Source of the DNA: Streptococcus mitis
GTDB lineage: Bacteria > Bacillota > Bacilli > Lactobacillales > Streptococcaceae
Direction of reading: 5' to 3'
NCBI RefSeq assembly: GCF_009496155.1
Contig: NZ_WIJP01000002.1
Location: 62,001-126,000 of the forward strand
DNA: 64,000 nucleotides
Below the pieces are notes generated by a model that was not told where the DNA came from, did not search any database, and saw only the letters and a list, made by a program, of their open reading frames with translations. Below, piece by piece: positions 6,511 through 16,630 of the stretch. A program made the position numbers and the translations under genes. Numbering within the stretch: position 1 is the stretch's first letter; each line of letters begins with the position of its first letter.

Positions 6511-9012
6511 TTATTTCACAACGATATTAACGAGTTTGTTAGGTACTGCAATCACCTTCACGATTTCCTTACCGTCAATTTCCGCTCTGACTTTTTCGTC
6601 AGCGAGAGCAATTTCTTGTAATTCTTCACGTGATAGGTCTTTAGCGACCATGAGTTTGGCACGGACTTTACCTTTGATTTGGACGACGATTTCGATTTCG
6701 TCTTCAACCAATTTGCTTTCATCCCAAGTTGGCCAAGCCACGTAAGAGATAGATTCTCCTGTTGCTGCAACTGTTTGCCAGAGCTCTTCTGCCAAGTGAG
6801 GCGCAAATGGTGCGATCAATTGGATAAATCCTTTAGCGTAGTCTACATAAAGCTTGTCTTCCTTGTTAGCCGCGTTGACAAAGACCATAAGTTGGGCAAT
6901 GGCTGTGTTGAATTTGAGGGACTCAATTTGCTCAGTGACAGCTTTAACAGTTTCGTTGTAAACCTTGTCAAGAGCGCCATTGTTTTTCGCAACAATGTCC
7001 TTACTTGTAATCAAACGGTAAACACGGTCAAGGAACTTACGACTTCCTTCCAGACCTTCTTCTGACCAAGCAATCGAAGCATCAAGTGGTCCCATAAACA
7101 TTTCATAAACACGAAGGGTATCGGCACCGTATTGCTCTACCACATCGTCTGGGTTAACAACGTTCTTGAGGGACTTAGACATCTTGGCTGGCGCTTGTTC
7201 CAATTCTTCTCCTGTTTCCACATGGAAGAAGGAACCGTCACGTTTTTCAACCTTATCAGTTGCCACAAGAGCCCCACGGTGGTCACGGTAGCTTGTTCCC
7301 AAAATCATTCCTTGGTTAAAGAGTTTTTGGAATGGTTCCTTAGTTGGAACGACACCAAGGTCATAGAGGAATTTGTGCCAGAAACGAGCGTAAAGCAAGT
7401 GAAGAACGGCATGCTCTGCTCCACCCACGTAGATATCTACTGGCAACCATTGTTTGAGAAGGTCCTCATCGGCCAATTTCTCAGTATTGTGTGGGTCAAT
7501 ATAGCGGAGATAGTACCAGCTTGAACCTGCCCATTGTGGCATGGTGTTGGTTTCACGACGACCTTTGACACCATCTTCACGAGTCACTTCAAGCCAGTCT
7601 GTCAAGTTAGCTAGTGGACTTTCACCAGTACCTGAGGGACGGATGTCCTTGGTTACTGGCAAGACAAGTGGCAATTCACTTTCAGGGACAGCTGTTGACG
7701 TTCCATCTTCCCAATGAATGATAGGAATTGGTTCACCCCAGTAACGTTGACGGCTAAAGAGCCAGTCGCGGAGACGGTAGGTAACCTTCTCTTGTCCACA
7801 GCCGTTTTCTTCCAACCAAGTTACAATCTTGGCAATAGCAGCTTCTTTGTTCAATCCATCTAGGAAGTCTGAATTGACATGCAGGCCATCTTCTGTGTAG
7901 GCAGCTTCTTCAACGTTTCCACCTTCAAGCACTTCTACGATTGAAAGATCAAATTGTTTGGCAAATTCCCAGTCACGTTGATCGTGGGCAGGCACAGCCA
8001 TAACGGCACCTGTACCATAGCTAGCAAGAACATAGTCCGCAATCCAGATTGGAATTTCCTTGCCATTGACAGGATTGATGGCATAAGCACCAGTCCAAAC
8101 ACCAGTTTTTTCTTTGGCAAGGTCTGTACGAGCCAAGTCTGACTTGAGGCTGGCTTGATGTTTGTAGTCTGCTACTGCTTCTGCTTGCTCTGAACTTGTG
8201 ATTGCATCAACCAAGTCATGCTCAGGAGCCAAGACAGTGAAAGTCGCACCAAAAAGAGTATCAGGACGAGTGGTAAAGACTGTGAATTCCTTGTCTGTTC
8301 CTTTTACTTTGAAAGTTACATTTGCACCAGTTGATTTACCAATCCAGTTGCGTTGCATGTCCTTGATAGACTCTGGCCAGTCAAGTTCATCTAAGTCATT
8401 GAGCAAGCGCTCTGCGTAAGCCGTGATTTTGAGCATCCATTGGCGCATTGGTTTGCGGACAACTGGATAGCCTCCACGTTCAGAAGTTCCGTCAGGAAGA
8501 ACTTCTTCATTGGCAATGGCAGTTCCCAATTCCTCAACCCAGTTTACGGGCACTTCCGCTTCATAGGCCAAGCCTTTTTCATAAAGCTTGGTAAAAATCC
8601 ACTGTGTCCACTTGTAGTAGTTTGGATCTGTCGTGTTAACTTCACGATCCCAGTCGTAAGAAAATCCAAGCGCATTAATTTGGCGTTTGAAGTTGGCAAT
8701 GTTTTCAGCTGTAAATTCTGCTGGGTCATTCCCCGTATCCATAGCGTATTGCTCCGCAGGCAAACCAAAGGCATCCCAACCCATTGGGTGAAGGACATTG
8801 TAGCCTTGCGCACGTTTGTAACGACTGAGGATATCGGTTGCTGTATAACCTTCTGGGTGTCCTACGTGCAGACCCGCTCCAGACGGATAAGGGAACATGT
8901 CAAGCGCATAAAACTTCGGTTTTGATGCATCTGTTCCTGTCTTAAATGTATGATGTTCTGCCCAGTAGCCCTGCCACTTAGGCTCAATTTCTTTATGATT
9001 GTAAAAACTCAT
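6511..9012 (-). CDS. leuS: Leucyl-tRNA synthetase
   Basis: 833 residues, normal bacterial length. Charges tRNA-Leu with leucine in the cytoplasm. Class I signatures are intact: the HIGH-type motif in [15 protein letters not shown] (about 42-56) and KMSKS (KMSKSLKN, about 613). The CP1 editing domain (about 225-415) contains [10 protein letters not shown] and [15 protein letters not shown], required for hydrolysis of mischarged tRNA. The anticodon-binding domain forms the C-terminal quarter. Monocistronic between its own promoter and terminator. No T-box leader is visible upstream. Confidence 0.98.
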   Translation of the reverse strand: MSFYNHKEIEPKWQGYWAEHHTFKTGTDASKPKFYALDMFPYPSGAGLHVGHPEGYTATDILSRYKRAQGYNVLHPMGWDAFGLPAEQYAMDTGNDPAEFTAENIANFKRQINALGFSYDWDREVNTTDPNYYKWTQWIFTKLYEKGLAYEAEVPVNWVEELGTAIANEEVLPDGTSERGGYPVVRKPMRQWMLKITAYAERLLNDLDELDWPESIKDMQRNWIGKSTGANVTFKVKGTDKEFTVFTTRPDTLFGATFTVLAPEHDLVDAITSSEQAEAVADYKHQASLKSDLARTDLAKEKTGVWTGAYAINPVNGKEIPIWIADYVLASYGTGAVMAVPAHDQRDWEFAKQFDLSIVEVLEGGNVEEAAYTEDGLHVNSDFLDGLNKEAAIAKIVTWLEENGCGQEKVTYRLRDWLFSRQRYWGEPIPIIHWEDGTSTAVPESELPLVLPVTKDIRPSGTGESPLANLTDWLEVTREDGVKGRRETNTMPQWAGSSWYYLRYIDPHNTEKLADEDLLKQWLPVDIYVGGAEHAVLHLLYARFWHKFLYDLGVVPTKEPFQKLFNQGMILGTSYRDHRGALVATDKVEKRDGSFFHVETGEELEQAPAKMSKSLKNVVNPDDVVEQYGADTLRVYEMFMGPLDASIAWSEEGLEGSRKFLDRVYRLITSKDIVAKNNGALDKVYNETVKAVTEQIESLKFNTAIAQLMVFVNAANKEDKLYVDYAKGFIQLIAPFAPHLAEELWQTVAATGESISYVAWPTWDESKLVEDEIEIVVQIKGKVRAKLMVAKDLSREELQEIALADEKVRAEIDGKEIVKVIAVPNKLVNIVVK

Positions 9013-9037
9013 GGTCTCTCTCCAATTTTGTGATGTT

Positions 9038-9046
9038 ACTATTATA
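9038..9046 (-). promoter_or_regulatory. leuS promoter -10
   Basis: Extended -10 on the minus strand: TATAAT preceded by TGG (ATGGTATAAT), about 30 nt before the leuS start codon, with the RBS GGAGAGAG. Confidence 0.6.
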
Positions 9047-9332
9047 CCATTTTTGAGGGAATTTGAAAGACGAGAAATGTTCTTTTAGATTTGGATGACA
9101 AGAAAGTTCGAATAGCAAATCCAACTTATTTATCAGTATAAAAAATTAGCTCTCACTTAAAATTAACTTATATCGATTATTTAACTCTTCCATCTTTTTC
9201 CCCTAGCGTCTTTGACTCATATTTCCTGTTTTAGATTTCTTTAAGGTTTTTATTATATCCTATAGAACTCTGCAAATTATAAATGTTGACCAAATTGTAG
9301 AGTAAAAACGTTCGTAAAAAAAGGAGATTCTT
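9047..9332. other. Intergenic region between leuS and the iron-type importer
   Basis: AT-rich, no gene. It must hold the divergent promoter of the importer; TTGACC at 9283-9288 is a possible -35 but the -10 is poor. The RBS AAAAAGGAG lies before the binding-protein gene. No clear iron-regulator palindrome was identified by eye. Confidence 0.4.
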
Positions 9333-10367
9333 ATGAAAAAACTACTATTCTTTCTCTCTTGTGGATGGATATTTCTTACTTTATCAGGATGTTCTTCAAC
9401 AACAGAAGCGGAAACTGAAACAGATTCGGATAATGCTTTGGTTATCTACTCGCCTAACCCTGAAGATCTTATCGAAGAGACAATCCCTGCCTTCGAAGAA
9501 AAATATGGTATTAAGGTTGATTTAGTACAAGCCAGCACGGGTGAGTTGTTCAAAAAAGCTGAGGCCGAAAAAGAAGCCCCAGTAGCCGATGTCATTTTCG
9601 GAGGCTCCTACGCCCTCTTCTCTTCTAACGAAAAACTTTTTGAACCTTATATTTCCCAAGAAAACGACCAGATCATCCCTGAATATCAAAATAAAACAGG
9701 ATTCTACACCCCTTATACACTGGATGTCAGTGTTATCATTGCCAATTCAGCTCTTACAAAAGATATTAAAATTGAAGGCTACAATGATCTGCTCAATCCT
9801 AAATTAAAAGGAAAAATCGCTACTGCTGATCCAAGTAACGCATCTAGCGCCTTTGCACAATTAACAAACATGCTTGTAGATCAAGGTGGATACGAAAATG
9901 AACAAGCTTGGACCTATGTGAAAAATCTCTTTACCCTAGTAGATGGAAAGATTGCATCTAGCTCTTCAAATGTTTACAAAGCTGTCGCCGATGGAGAAAT
10001 GGCTGTAGGACTCACCTATGAAGATCCTGCCTTAAAACTCTTAAACGATGGAGTTGATGTAAAAGTCATTTATCCAAAAGAAGGAACCGTCTTTTTACCT
10101 GGTAACGCAGCTATCGTCAAAAACGCCAAACATATGGACAATGCTAAGAAGTTTATCGATTTCCTCCTTTCTCAAGAAATCCAAGATAAACTAGGAACTG
10201 AAACTACAATCAGACCCATTCGTAAAAATGCTAAAACCAATAAAAATATGAAGGCTATGACAGAAATCAATGTTGCCACTGAAGATTCAGATTATGTCAT
10301 CAAGAACAAATCTGCTATTCTTAAAAAGTACAATGATATTTTCACAGATATTCAATCTAAACAGTAA
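9333..10367 (+). CDS. Iron(III)-type ABC transporter substrate-binding lipoprotein
   Basis: 344 residues. A lipoprotein signal peptide with lipobox LSGC (Cys about residue 20) anchors it outside the membrane. The mature part is a Fbp-type periplasmic-binding fold (family 1 solute-binding protein): NALVIYSPNPEDLIEETIPAFEEKYGIKVD, PVADVIFGGSYA and GTVFLPGNAAIVKNAKHMDNAKKFIDFLLS. Homologues bind ferric iron, though some bind phosphonates or related ligands. First gene of a three-gene importer operon with ATPase and fused permease, equivalent in order to the pneumococcal Pit2-type iron locus. Confidence 0.85.
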   Translation: MKKLLFFLSCGWIFLTLSGCSSTTEAETETDSDNALVIYSPNPEDLIEETIPAFEEKYGIKVDLVQASTGELFKKAEAEKEAPVADVIFGGSYALFSSNEKLFEPYISQENDQIIPEYQNKTGFYTPYTLDVSVIIANSALTKDIKIEGYNDLLNPKLKGKIATADPSNASSAFAQLTNMLVDQGGYENEQAWTYVKNLFTLVDGKIASSSSNVYKAVADGEMAVGLTYEDPALKLLNDGVDVKVIYPKEGTVFLPGNAAIVKNAKHMDNAKKFIDFLLSQEIQDKLGTETTIRPIRKNAKTNKNMKAMTEINVATEDSDYVIKNKSAILKKYNDIFTDIQSKQ

Positions 10368-10379
10368 AAGAGGTTCACT

Positions 10380-11471
10380 ATGAGTGAGATCAAAATTATT
10401 AACGCCAAAAAAATCTACCACGATGTTCCTGTTATTGATAATTTAAATATTACAGTTCCCAAAGGAAGTCTCTTTACCATCCTTGGTCCTTCAGGGTGTG
10501 GGAAAACGACTCTTCTTCGTATGATTGCAGGTTTCAACAGTATCGAAGGCGGAGAATTTTACTTCGATGATACAAAAATCAATAATATGGAACCCAGCAA
10601 ACGCAATATCGGGATGGTTTTCCAAAACTACGCTATTTTCCCACATTTGACTGTCCGAGATAATGTCGCTTTTGGTCTCAAGCAAAAGAAGGTTCCAAAA
10701 GAAGAATTGATTCAACAAACCAATAAATATCTTGAACTCATGCAAATTGCTCAATATGCAGATCGGAAGCCCGATAAACTCAGTGGTGGACAACAACAAC
10801 GTGTCGCCTTGGCACGTGCCTTAGCGGTTAATCCAAGTGTTCTCCTCATGGATGAGCCACTTAGTAATCTGGATGCCAAACTTCGCTTGGATATGCGTCA
10901 AGCCATTCGAGAAATCCAACACGAAGTGGGAATTACAACTGTTTATGTAACCCACGACCAAGAAGAAGCGATGGCTATTTCAGACCAAATTGCTGTTATG
11001 AAAGACGGAGTCATCCAACAAATCGGCCGACCAAAAGAACTCTATCATAAACCAGCTAATGAGTTTGTAGCAACCTTTATCGGACGAACAAATATTATCC
11101 CTGCCAATCTTGAAAAACGAAGCGACGGCGCTTATATCATCTTTTCAGATGGCTATGCCCTTCGAATGCCAGCTCTTGATCAAGCTGAGGAGCAAGCTAT
11201 TCATGTAAGCATTCGTCCCGAAGAGTTTATCAAAGATGAATCTGGAGATATTGAAGGAACTATTAGCGATAGCGTCTATCTTGGACTGAATACTGAATAC
11301 TTCATCGAAACAGGATTTGCCTCAAAAATTCAAGTTAGCGAAGAATCAACTTTTGAAGAAGATCTACAAAAAGGCGATCGTATTCGTCTACGAATCAATA
11401 CTCAAAAATTAAACGTCTTTTCTGCAGATGGTTCACAAAACCTGATAAAAGGAGGCAACCATGGAACGTAA
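10380..11471 (+). CDS. Iron(III)-type ABC importer ATP-binding protein
   Basis: 363 residues. Walker [10 protein letters not shown] (about 35-43), Q-loop [14 protein letters not shown], signature [15 protein letters not shown], Walker [17 protein letters not shown] and switch VTHDQEEA are intact. A C-terminal TOBE-like regulatory domain (about 240-355) is typical of FbpC/PotA-type ATPases. It follows the binding-protein gene by 12 bp and overlaps the permease start by 11 bp. Confidence 0.9.
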   Translation: MSEIKIINAKKIYHDVPVIDNLNITVPKGSLFTILGPSGCGKTTLLRMIAGFNSIEGGEFYFDDTKINNMEPSKRNIGMVFQNYAIFPHLTVRDNVAFGLKQKKVPKEELIQQTNKYLELMQIAQYADRKPDKLSGGQQQRVALARALAVNPSVLLMDEPLSNLDAKLRLDMRQAIREIQHEVGITTVYVTHDQEEAMAISDQIAVMKDGVIQQIGRPKELYHKPANEFVATFIGRTNIIPANLEKRSDGAYIIFSDGYALRMPALDQAEEQAIHVSIRPEEFIKDESGDIEGTISDSVYLGLNTEYFIETGFASKIQVSEESTFEEDLQKGDRIRLRINTQKLNVFSADGSQNLIKGGNHGT

Positions 11472-13119
11472 AAAACTAAATATTTGGACAGCCTCCTCTT
11501 TCTTCATCTTTCTTACCTATCTTGTCTTTCTCGTTTATCCTATCGTTACCGTGCTCAAGCAAGCACTCATACATGAAGGACAATTTTCACTAGCTAATTT
11601 CGTCACTTTTTTTAGTAAAGCCTACTACTCTGAGACACTTGTCAACAGTTTCAAGGTTTCCATTACCGCTACTGTCACTTCCTTAGTTGTAGGAACCTTA
11701 TTAGCTTACCTCTTTTCCATGTATGACTTCAAGGGGAAGAAATTTCTACAAATATTGATTATCATTGCTTCCATGTCAGCTCCTTTCGTGGGAGCCTACT
11801 CCTGGATTCTCTTGCTGGGACGAAATGGGGTCATCACAAAATTCATGACAAGTGCCCTTCATCTTCCAGCTATTGATATTTATGGCTTCAAAGGAATTGT
11901 ACTTGTCTTTACACTGCAACTATTTCCACTGGTATTTCTATACGTTGCTGGGACAATGAAAAGTATTGACAATTCTCTACTTGAAGCTGCTGAAAGCATG
12001 GGTTCCTTCGGATTTAAGCGTATCGTAACAGTTATTTTACCTCTCCTAGTTCCAACCTTACTAGCAGCTTCTCTGCTTGTATTTATGAGAGCATTCTCAG
12101 ACTTTGGAACGCCTATGTTGATTGGTGAAGGATATCGGACTTTCCCTGTCCTGATTTATACCCAATTTATTAGCGAGGTTGGAGGAAATTCTGCCTTTGC
12201 ATCTGCTTTAGCAGTTATGGCGATTGTCATTGCCTTGGCGATTTTCCTTATCCAAAAATACATCTCAAACCGCTACAGTTTCAGCATGAATTCGCTCCAT
12301 CCAATTGAGCCTAAAAAAACTACAAAAGGAAAAATGGCTGCCATTTACGCAACAGTCTACGGAATTATCTTGTTCTCTGTTCTACCTCAAGTCTACTTGA
12401 TTTATACTTCCTTCCTAAAAACATCAGGTATGGTATTTGTCAAAGGCTATTCTCTAAACAGTTACAAGGTAGCTTTCAATCGTATGGGATCTGCTATTTT
12501 CAATACCATTCGTATCCCGTTGATTGCCTTGGTTCTAGTTGTTCTATTTGCAACATTTATCTCCTACCTAGCCGTTAGAAAACGGAATTTATTCACAAAC
12601 TTAATTGATAGCCTCAGTATGGTACCTTATATTGTACCAGGAACCGTTCTAGGGATTGCCTTCATTTCTTCCTTCAATACTGGTCTATTTGGAAGTGGAT
12701 TTCTTATGATTACAGGTACTGCTTTCATCTTGATTATGTCTCTATCCGTTAGAAGATTGCCTTATACTATTCGCTCATCTGTTGCTAGTTTGCAACAAAT
12801 AGCACCAAGTATTGAAGAAGCCGCTGAGAGCTTAGGAAGTAGTCGCCTCAATACCTTTGCCAAGATTACAACTCCAATGATGCTATCTGGTATTATTTCT
12901 GGAGCTATCCTATCTTGGGTTACAATGATTTCAGAACTCTCTACTTCTATCCTCCTCTACAATGTCAAAACAAGAACAATGACTGTAGCCATTTATACAG
13001 AGGTTCTCAGAGGGAATTACGGTGTAGCCGCAGCCTTGTCAACTATCCTGACTGTTCTAACAGTAGGTTCCTTGCTCTTGTTTATGAAAATCTCTAAAAG
13101 CAATAGCATTACACTTTAG
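11461..13119 (+). CDS. Iron(III)-type ABC importer permease (fused, two domains)
   Basis: 552 residues, about 12 membrane helices. The two permease halves each carry an EAA loop: LLEAAESMGSFGFKRIVTV (about 177-195) and EEAAESLGSSRLNTFAKIT (about 450-468). One polypeptide therefore supplies both membrane subunits, as in FbpB-type iron importers. The RBS AGGAGG lies in the 3' end of the ATPase gene, which it overlaps. Confidence 0.9.
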   Translation: MERKKLNIWTASSFFIFLTYLVFLVYPIVTVLKQALIHEGQFSLANFVTFFSKAYYSETLVNSFKVSITATVTSLVVGTLLAYLFSMYDFKGKKFLQILIIIASMSAPFVGAYSWILLLGRNGVITKFMTSALHLPAIDIYGFKGIVLVFTLQLFPLVFLYVAGTMKSIDNSLLEAAESMGSFGFKRIVTVILPLLVPTLLAASLLVFMRAFSDFGTPMLIGEGYRTFPVLIYTQFISEVGGNSAFASALAVMAIVIALAIFLIQKYISNRYSFSMNSLHPIEPKKTTKGKMAAIYATVYGIILFSVLPQVYLIYTSFLKTSGMVFVKGYSLNSYKVAFNRMGSAIFNTIRIPLIALVLVVLFATFISYLAVRKRNLFTNLIDSLSMVPYIVPGTVLGIAFISSFNTGLFGSGFLMITGTAFILIMSLSVRRLPYTIRSSVASLQQIAPSIEEAAESLGSSRLNTFAKITTPMMLSGIISGAILSWVTMISELSTSILLYNVKTRTMTVAIYTEVLRGNYGVAAALSTILTVLTVGSLLLFMKISKSNSITL

Positions 13120-13129
13120 TTTTCCCCAT

Positions 13130-13167
13130 CAAAAACAGCCGAAAGGATTACCTTCGGCTGTTTTTTC
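13130..13167 (+). terminator. Terminator of the iron-type importer operon
   Basis: Stem AAACAGCCGAAGG-like arms around a short loop (AAACAGCCGAAAGG / CCTTCGGCTGTTTT), then a T-run, 10 bp after the permease stop codon. Confidence 0.85.
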
Positions 13168-13220
13168 TTATCTTGATATTCCTATCAAATCCCTAGCTCA
13201 TGGCAAGTAAGTCTAGACTG

Positions 13221-13422
13221 ATTATACTCAATGAAAATCAAAGAGCAAACTAGGAAACTAGCCGCAGGTTGCTCAAAGCAGTGCTTTGAGGTTGTAGATA
13301 AGACTGACGAAGTCAGCTCAAAACACTGTTTTGAGGTTGTGGATAGAACTGACGAAGTCAGTAACCATATCTACTGCAAGACGACGTTGACGCGGTTTGA
13401 AGAGATTTTCGAAGAGTATTAA
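13221..13422 (-). repeat. BOX element (A-B-B-C)
   Basis: About 200 bp. Read on the minus strand: boxA (ATACTCTTCGAAAATC ...), two boxB units each containing CTGACTTCGTCAG and CTCAAA..TTTGAG palindromes, then boxC (CTAGTTTCCTAGTTTGC..., ending CATTGAGTATA). BOX is a nonautonomous repeat family of pneumococcus and relatives. Its boxA end abuts the stop codon of the phosphatase gene on the same strand. A 63-residue frame inside it is not a gene. Confidence 0.93.
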
Positions 13423-14111
13423 ATAGAGGCTTCCTCCATCTTCTCACATCCTAGTTCTCGGTAACTACGGTCGCCGACAACTCCTACGCTAAACTGACCG
13501 TCCTCATATTCAAGGATCGTCACGCTACCATTATCGAGACCATGCGGATGCATGCCATTAATCAAATAAACAATGGTTCCAATGGTCATTCCGTGGCTGA
13601 CAACAAGGGCGTTGCCTCCACCTTGCTCTTCCATTTCTTTTGCAATCGCTTCAAAGCCTTCTTTGATACGACCACTGAGTTTTTCCCAGCCTTCAGCCCA
13701 ACCAGCTGTATCGACCTCTACCAAGCCCTCAGCCAGTTCAGCATAAGACAATTGGTGAACGTGATCCACATTAAAGATACGAGGAATAATGCCCATGAAA
13801 AGATCACCATCATAAGCTCCGTCAAAGCTACCAAAACACCATTCTCTGATACGCTTGTCCATGCGATAAGGGATTTTCCCCTGCAAACCAAGTTCTTCAA
13901 GGATAATTCCCATAGTCTGAATGGTGCGACCAGAATCACTCGAATAAGCGCGCTCAAACTGCAAACCAGTTTCTCGCAAACCGATTCCTAATTCTTGAAT
14001 CCCTCGTTCACCTTCAGCTGTTAAGGGAGTATCGCTCCAACCTTGCGCGCGACCAATCGTGTTAAACATGGTCTTGCCATGACGTACCAAATACAATCGT
14101 ACTTTTACCAT
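13419..14111 (-). CDS. Histidine phosphatase (phosphoglycerate mutase) family protein
   Basis: 230 residues from the start MVKVRLYLVRHGKT, which has the RBS GGAGG 8 nt upstream. Catalytic motif RHGKT (His about 10), a second conserved region RAYSSDSGRTIQTM, Glu in RIREWCFGSFDG and the second His in VVSHGMT place it in the branch-1 His-phosphatase superfamily. Cofactor-dependent mutase or a small-molecule phosphatase are both possible. A longer frame upstream would run into the terminator of the csRNA gene, so the internal start is preferred. The last codons meet a BOX element. Confidence 0.85.
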   Translation of the reverse strand: MVKVRLYLVRHGKTMFNTIGRAQGWSDTPLTAEGERGIQELGIGLRETGLQFERAYSSDSGRTIQTMGIILEELGLQGKIPYRMDKRIREWCFGSFDGAYDGDLFMGIIPRIFNVDHVHQLSYAELAEGLVEVDTAGWAEGWEKLSGRIKEGFEAIAKEMEEQGGGNALVVSHGMTIGTIVYLINGMHPHGLDNGSVTILEYEDGQFSVGVVGDRSYRELGCEKMEEASI

Positions 14112-14151
14112 TTTCCGTCCTCCGTTTGCTTCTATTATATCATGGATGATA

Positions 14152-14300
14152 AAACAAAAGCCACCCATACAGGCGACTTTTGCAGGAGATTATTATGAAA
14201 AAGTTTAGGAGTTCATTAAATAAAGATATTAGATGAAAATCAAATTCAAACTAAATCAGTGTTATCTGTTTCAAATAATATTAGGAGGTCTTTATTTAAT
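14152..14300 (-). ncRNA. cia-dependent small RNA (csRNA), long form
   Basis: About 149 nt. It has the same 5' arm (ATTAAATAAAG ... CTTTATTTAAT) and CCTCCTAA anti-Shine-Dalgarno segment as the two csRNAs near 2.2-2.5 kb, but about 54 extra bases are inserted between the arms. The 3' part has CUCC motifs and a terminator (AAAAGTCGCC / GGTGGCTTTT, TTTTG). Its CiaR box is perfect. It sits between the DUF711 gene and the phosphatase gene on the same strand. Confidence 0.85.
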
Positions 14301-14306
14301 GATTAA

Positions 14307-14339
14307 AGTATACACTTCCAACCTTAAATAGAACTTAAA
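14307..14339 (-). promoter_or_regulatory. CiaR box and -10 of the long csRNA
   Basis: Minus strand TTTAAG-TTCTA-TTTAAG, a perfect CiaR direct repeat with N5, then 10 bp to -10 TATACT. Confidence 0.87.
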
Positions 14340-14354
14340 ATTTCTCCTATTTTC

Positions 14355-15692
14355 TTAATTTTTAAAACTATGAATTGGTGCTGGGATTTGTCCTCCACGA
14401 GAGATGAAATCAACAGACGAAGCCCCATTGACCTTCATAACAGGCGCAGTTCCTAATAGGCCACCAAACTCAATCATATCGCCTTCTTTTCCTTTTGGAA
14501 TGATACGAACAGCTGTTGTTTTCATGTTAATGACACCAATTGCAGCTTCGTCTGCAATCATGGCAGCAATGGTTTCAGCAGGTGTATCTTCTGGAATGGC
14601 AATCATATCCAAACCAACAGAACAGATAGCCGTCATGGCTTCTAGTTTTTCTAAATTAAGAGAGCCATTTTGCACTGCAGCAATCATTCCTTCATCCTCT
14701 GAAACAGGGATAAAGGCACCAGACAAACCACCGACTTGGTTGCAGGCCATCACTCCACCCTTCTTAACTTGATCGTTCAAGAGAGCCAAGGCAGCCGTCG
14801 TTCCATGCGCACCAACTGTCTCTAGTCCCATTTCTTCTAGGACACGTGCTACAGAATCTCCAACCGCAGGAGTTGGCGCCAAACTCAAGTCCACAATACC
14901 AAACTCCACACCCAGTCTTTCACTAGCCATCTGACCAACCAATTGACCGATACGAGTGATTTTAAAGGCAGTTTTCTTAACTGTTTCGGCTACTACATCA
15001 AAGCTCTGTCCACGAACTTTTTCCAAGGCACGTTTCACCACACCAGGACCAGAAACTCCGACATTGATGATAACATCTGCCTCCCCAACACCATGAAAGG
15101 CACCCGCCATAAATGGATTGTCCTCAACAGCATTAGCGAATACAACCAACTTGGCCGCTCCCATATCTGATAGATTAGCCGTTTCCTTAATAACTCGTCC
15201 CATATCTGCCACAGCCGTCATATTAATACCAGACTTGGTTGAGCCAATATTAACTGACGAGCAAACCTTATCCGTTTCAGCCAAAGCACGAGGAATGGAA
15301 TTGATGAGAATCTCATCCCCCTTTTGATAACCTTTTTGTACCAAGGCAGAGAAACCACCAATAAAGTCCACACCAATCTCTTTCGCAGCCTTATCAAGCG
15401 CTTTTGCCAAAACCACGTAGTCCGTCGCATCTGTAGCTGCCCCAATCAGAGAAATAGGAGTCACCGATACACGCTTATTAACGATAGGAATTCCCAACTC
15501 AGCTGCAATTTCATCGCCAACAGCCACTAAATTAGCCGCCTTGGTCGTAATCTTATGATAAATTTTCTCCGCAGCACGATTGATATCTGGATCAATACAG
15601 TCCAAAAGGGAAATCCCCATAGTAATGGTTCTGATATCGAAGTTCTGCTCCTCAATCATGGCAATGGTTTCAGTAACTTGTCTAATATCCAT
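14355..15692 (-). CDS. UPF0210/DUF711 family protein
   Basis: 445 residues, full length for the family, no signal peptide or membrane segment. Rich in Gly/Ala and conserved throughout (for example [50 protein letters not shown]-like [14 protein letters not shown]). The biochemical function is not known to me; structures of the family resemble glycyl-radical-type barrels but no catalytic role is established. It follows the ACT-domain gene by 9 bp, a pairing seen in many Firmicutes, suggesting ligand-sensing by the ACT protein. Confidence 0.85.
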   Translation of the reverse strand: MDIRQVTETIAMIEEQNFDIRTITMGISLLDCIDPDINRAAEKIYHKITTKAANLVAVGDEIAAELGIPIVNKRVSVTPISLIGAATDATDYVVLAKALDKAAKEIGVDFIGGFSALVQKGYQKGDEILINSIPRALAETDKVCSSVNIGSTKSGINMTAVADMGRVIKETANLSDMGAAKLVVFANAVEDNPFMAGAFHGVGEADVIINVGVSGPGVVKRALEKVRGQSFDVVAETVKKTAFKITRIGQLVGQMASERLGVEFGIVDLSLAPTPAVGDSVARVLEEMGLETVGAHGTTAALALLNDQVKKGGVMACNQVGGLSGAFIPVSEDEGMIAAVQNGSLNLEKLEAMTAICSVGLDMIAIPEDTPAETIAAMIADEAAIGVINMKTTAVRIIPKGKEGDMIEFGGLLGTAPVMKVNGASSVDFISRGGQIPAPIHSFKN

Positions 15693-15701
15693 ATGCGCCT
15701 C

Positions 15702-15968
15702 CTAGATATTATACATAGCTTCGAAAATCGCTGCACTCTGAATGTTGATTTTCACATTCAAAGTTTGCCCAAAAGCTTCAAATTCATTACGAAGATAGGT
15801 AAAATCCTGCTTTTCATCACTAGAGACGACAGCCATCATCGTAAAATATTCATCCAAGACAGTTTGAGAGATATCGTCGATATTCAAACCTAATTCTGCA
15901 ATTTTACCAGAAACACCTGCAACAATTCCAGATTTATCTTTACCAACAACAGTTATAATCGCTTTCAT
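15702..15968 (-). CDS. ACT domain protein (UPF0237)
   Basis: 88 residues, one ACT domain covering the whole protein: MKAIITVVGKDKSGIVAGVSGKIAELGLNIDDISQTV has the beta-alpha-beta start with the conserved Gly before the helix. ACT domains bind amino acids or other small ligands. The start at MKAII is preferred over an upstream TTG six bases earlier. It is the first gene of an operon with the DUF711 gene. Confidence 0.85.
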   Translation of the reverse strand: MKAIITVVGKDKSGIVAGVSGKIAELGLNIDDISQTVLDEYFTMMAVVSSDEKQDFTYLRNEFEAFGQTLNVKINIQSAAIFEAMYNI

Positions 15969-16058
15969 AAGCAAACCCCAATTCTTTTTTTAATAGGAAA
16001 CCTGAACATTAAACAGGATTCTTTTCAAATAGTATAGCATAATTCTAACTAAAATACT

Positions 16059-16116
16059 CAAAAACGCCTGCTTACGAAGTTGTTCTTAAGAAAAAAACAA
16101 TTTCGTAAACAAGCGT
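16059..16116 (-). terminator. Terminator of the ribosomal superoperon
   Basis: Long minus-strand hairpin (arms ACGCTTGTTTACGAA... and ...TTCGTAAGCAGGCGT, a few mismatches, 12-nt T-rich loop) followed by TTTTTG. It lies after the structured element downstream of rplQ. Confidence 0.8.
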
Positions 16117-16120
16117 CTAC

Positions 16121-16220
16121 TATCCCAACTTATGATGAGTGTTCCCGCTAGGACCGAAATCCTAGCGGTAGACCAGAGCTAGACTAAGAGCACAAGACTC
16201 CATCATCATAACACTCAACA
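16121..16220 (-). ncRNA. L17 downstream element-like structured RNA
   Basis: 3' untranslated RNA of the operon. An inner perfect stem CCGCTAGGA-TTTCGG-TCCTAGCGG is enclosed by outer arms (GAGTGTT with AACACTC, and TATGATG with CATCATA), leaving a branched structure. The position directly downstream of the L17 gene and the lineage fit the L17DE RNA motif reported in lactic acid bacteria; assignment is from memory and by-eye folding. Confidence 0.6.
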
Positions 16221-16232
16221 AAATTGATGATT

Positions 16233-16619
16233 TTATACTAATTCGATAATCGCCATTGGCGCTGCATCACCACGACGTGGTTCAGTTTTAAGGATACGAG
16301 TGTATCCACCGTTACGTTCAGCATAACGAGGTGCAATTTCTGAGAATAATTTTTGAAGCGCTGTAGTAGAAGTGTACTTATCAGTTGCTTCATCATAGTT
16401 TTCAGATGCGATTTCATTACGTACGAAAGCAGCTGCTTGACGACGTGCATGCAAATCACCACGTTTACCTAGAGTAATCATTTTTTCAACAGTTTTACGG
16501 ATTTCTTTAGCACGAGCTTCAGTTGTCACGATTGATTCGTTGATCAAAAGGTCAGTTGTCAAATCGCGAAGCATTGCTTTACGTTGTGAGCTAGTGCGTC
16601 CTAGTTTACGGTAAGCCAT
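16233..16619 (-). CDS. rplQ: 50S ribosomal protein L17
   Basis: 128 residues, full length ([20 protein letters not shown]). Basic protein near the peptide exit tunnel of the large subunit. Last gene of the superoperon, 11 bp after rpoA; followed by a structured RNA and terminator. Confidence 0.98.
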   Translation of the reverse strand: MAYRKLGRTSSQRKAMLRDLTTDLLINESIVTTEARAKEIRKTVEKMITLGKRGDLHARRQAAAFVRNEIASENYDEATDKYTSTTALQKLFSEIAPRYAERNGGYTRILKTEPRRGDAAPMAIIELV

Positions 16620-16630
16620 TTATTCCTCCT

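Noticed and set aside
7132..8925. Plus-strand open frames of 130-161 codons opposite leuS
   Set aside because: Fully inside leuS, which has intact class I synthetase motifs; no RBS or family resemblance.
9013..9332. T-box leader for leuS
   Set aside because: No T-box sequence or specifier-stem pattern; only about 30 nt separate the -10 from the start codon.
13231..13422. 63-codon open frame rich in repeated residues
   Set aside because: It lies wholly within a BOX element; the repeated peptide is the translation of the two boxB units, and there is no ribosome-binding site.
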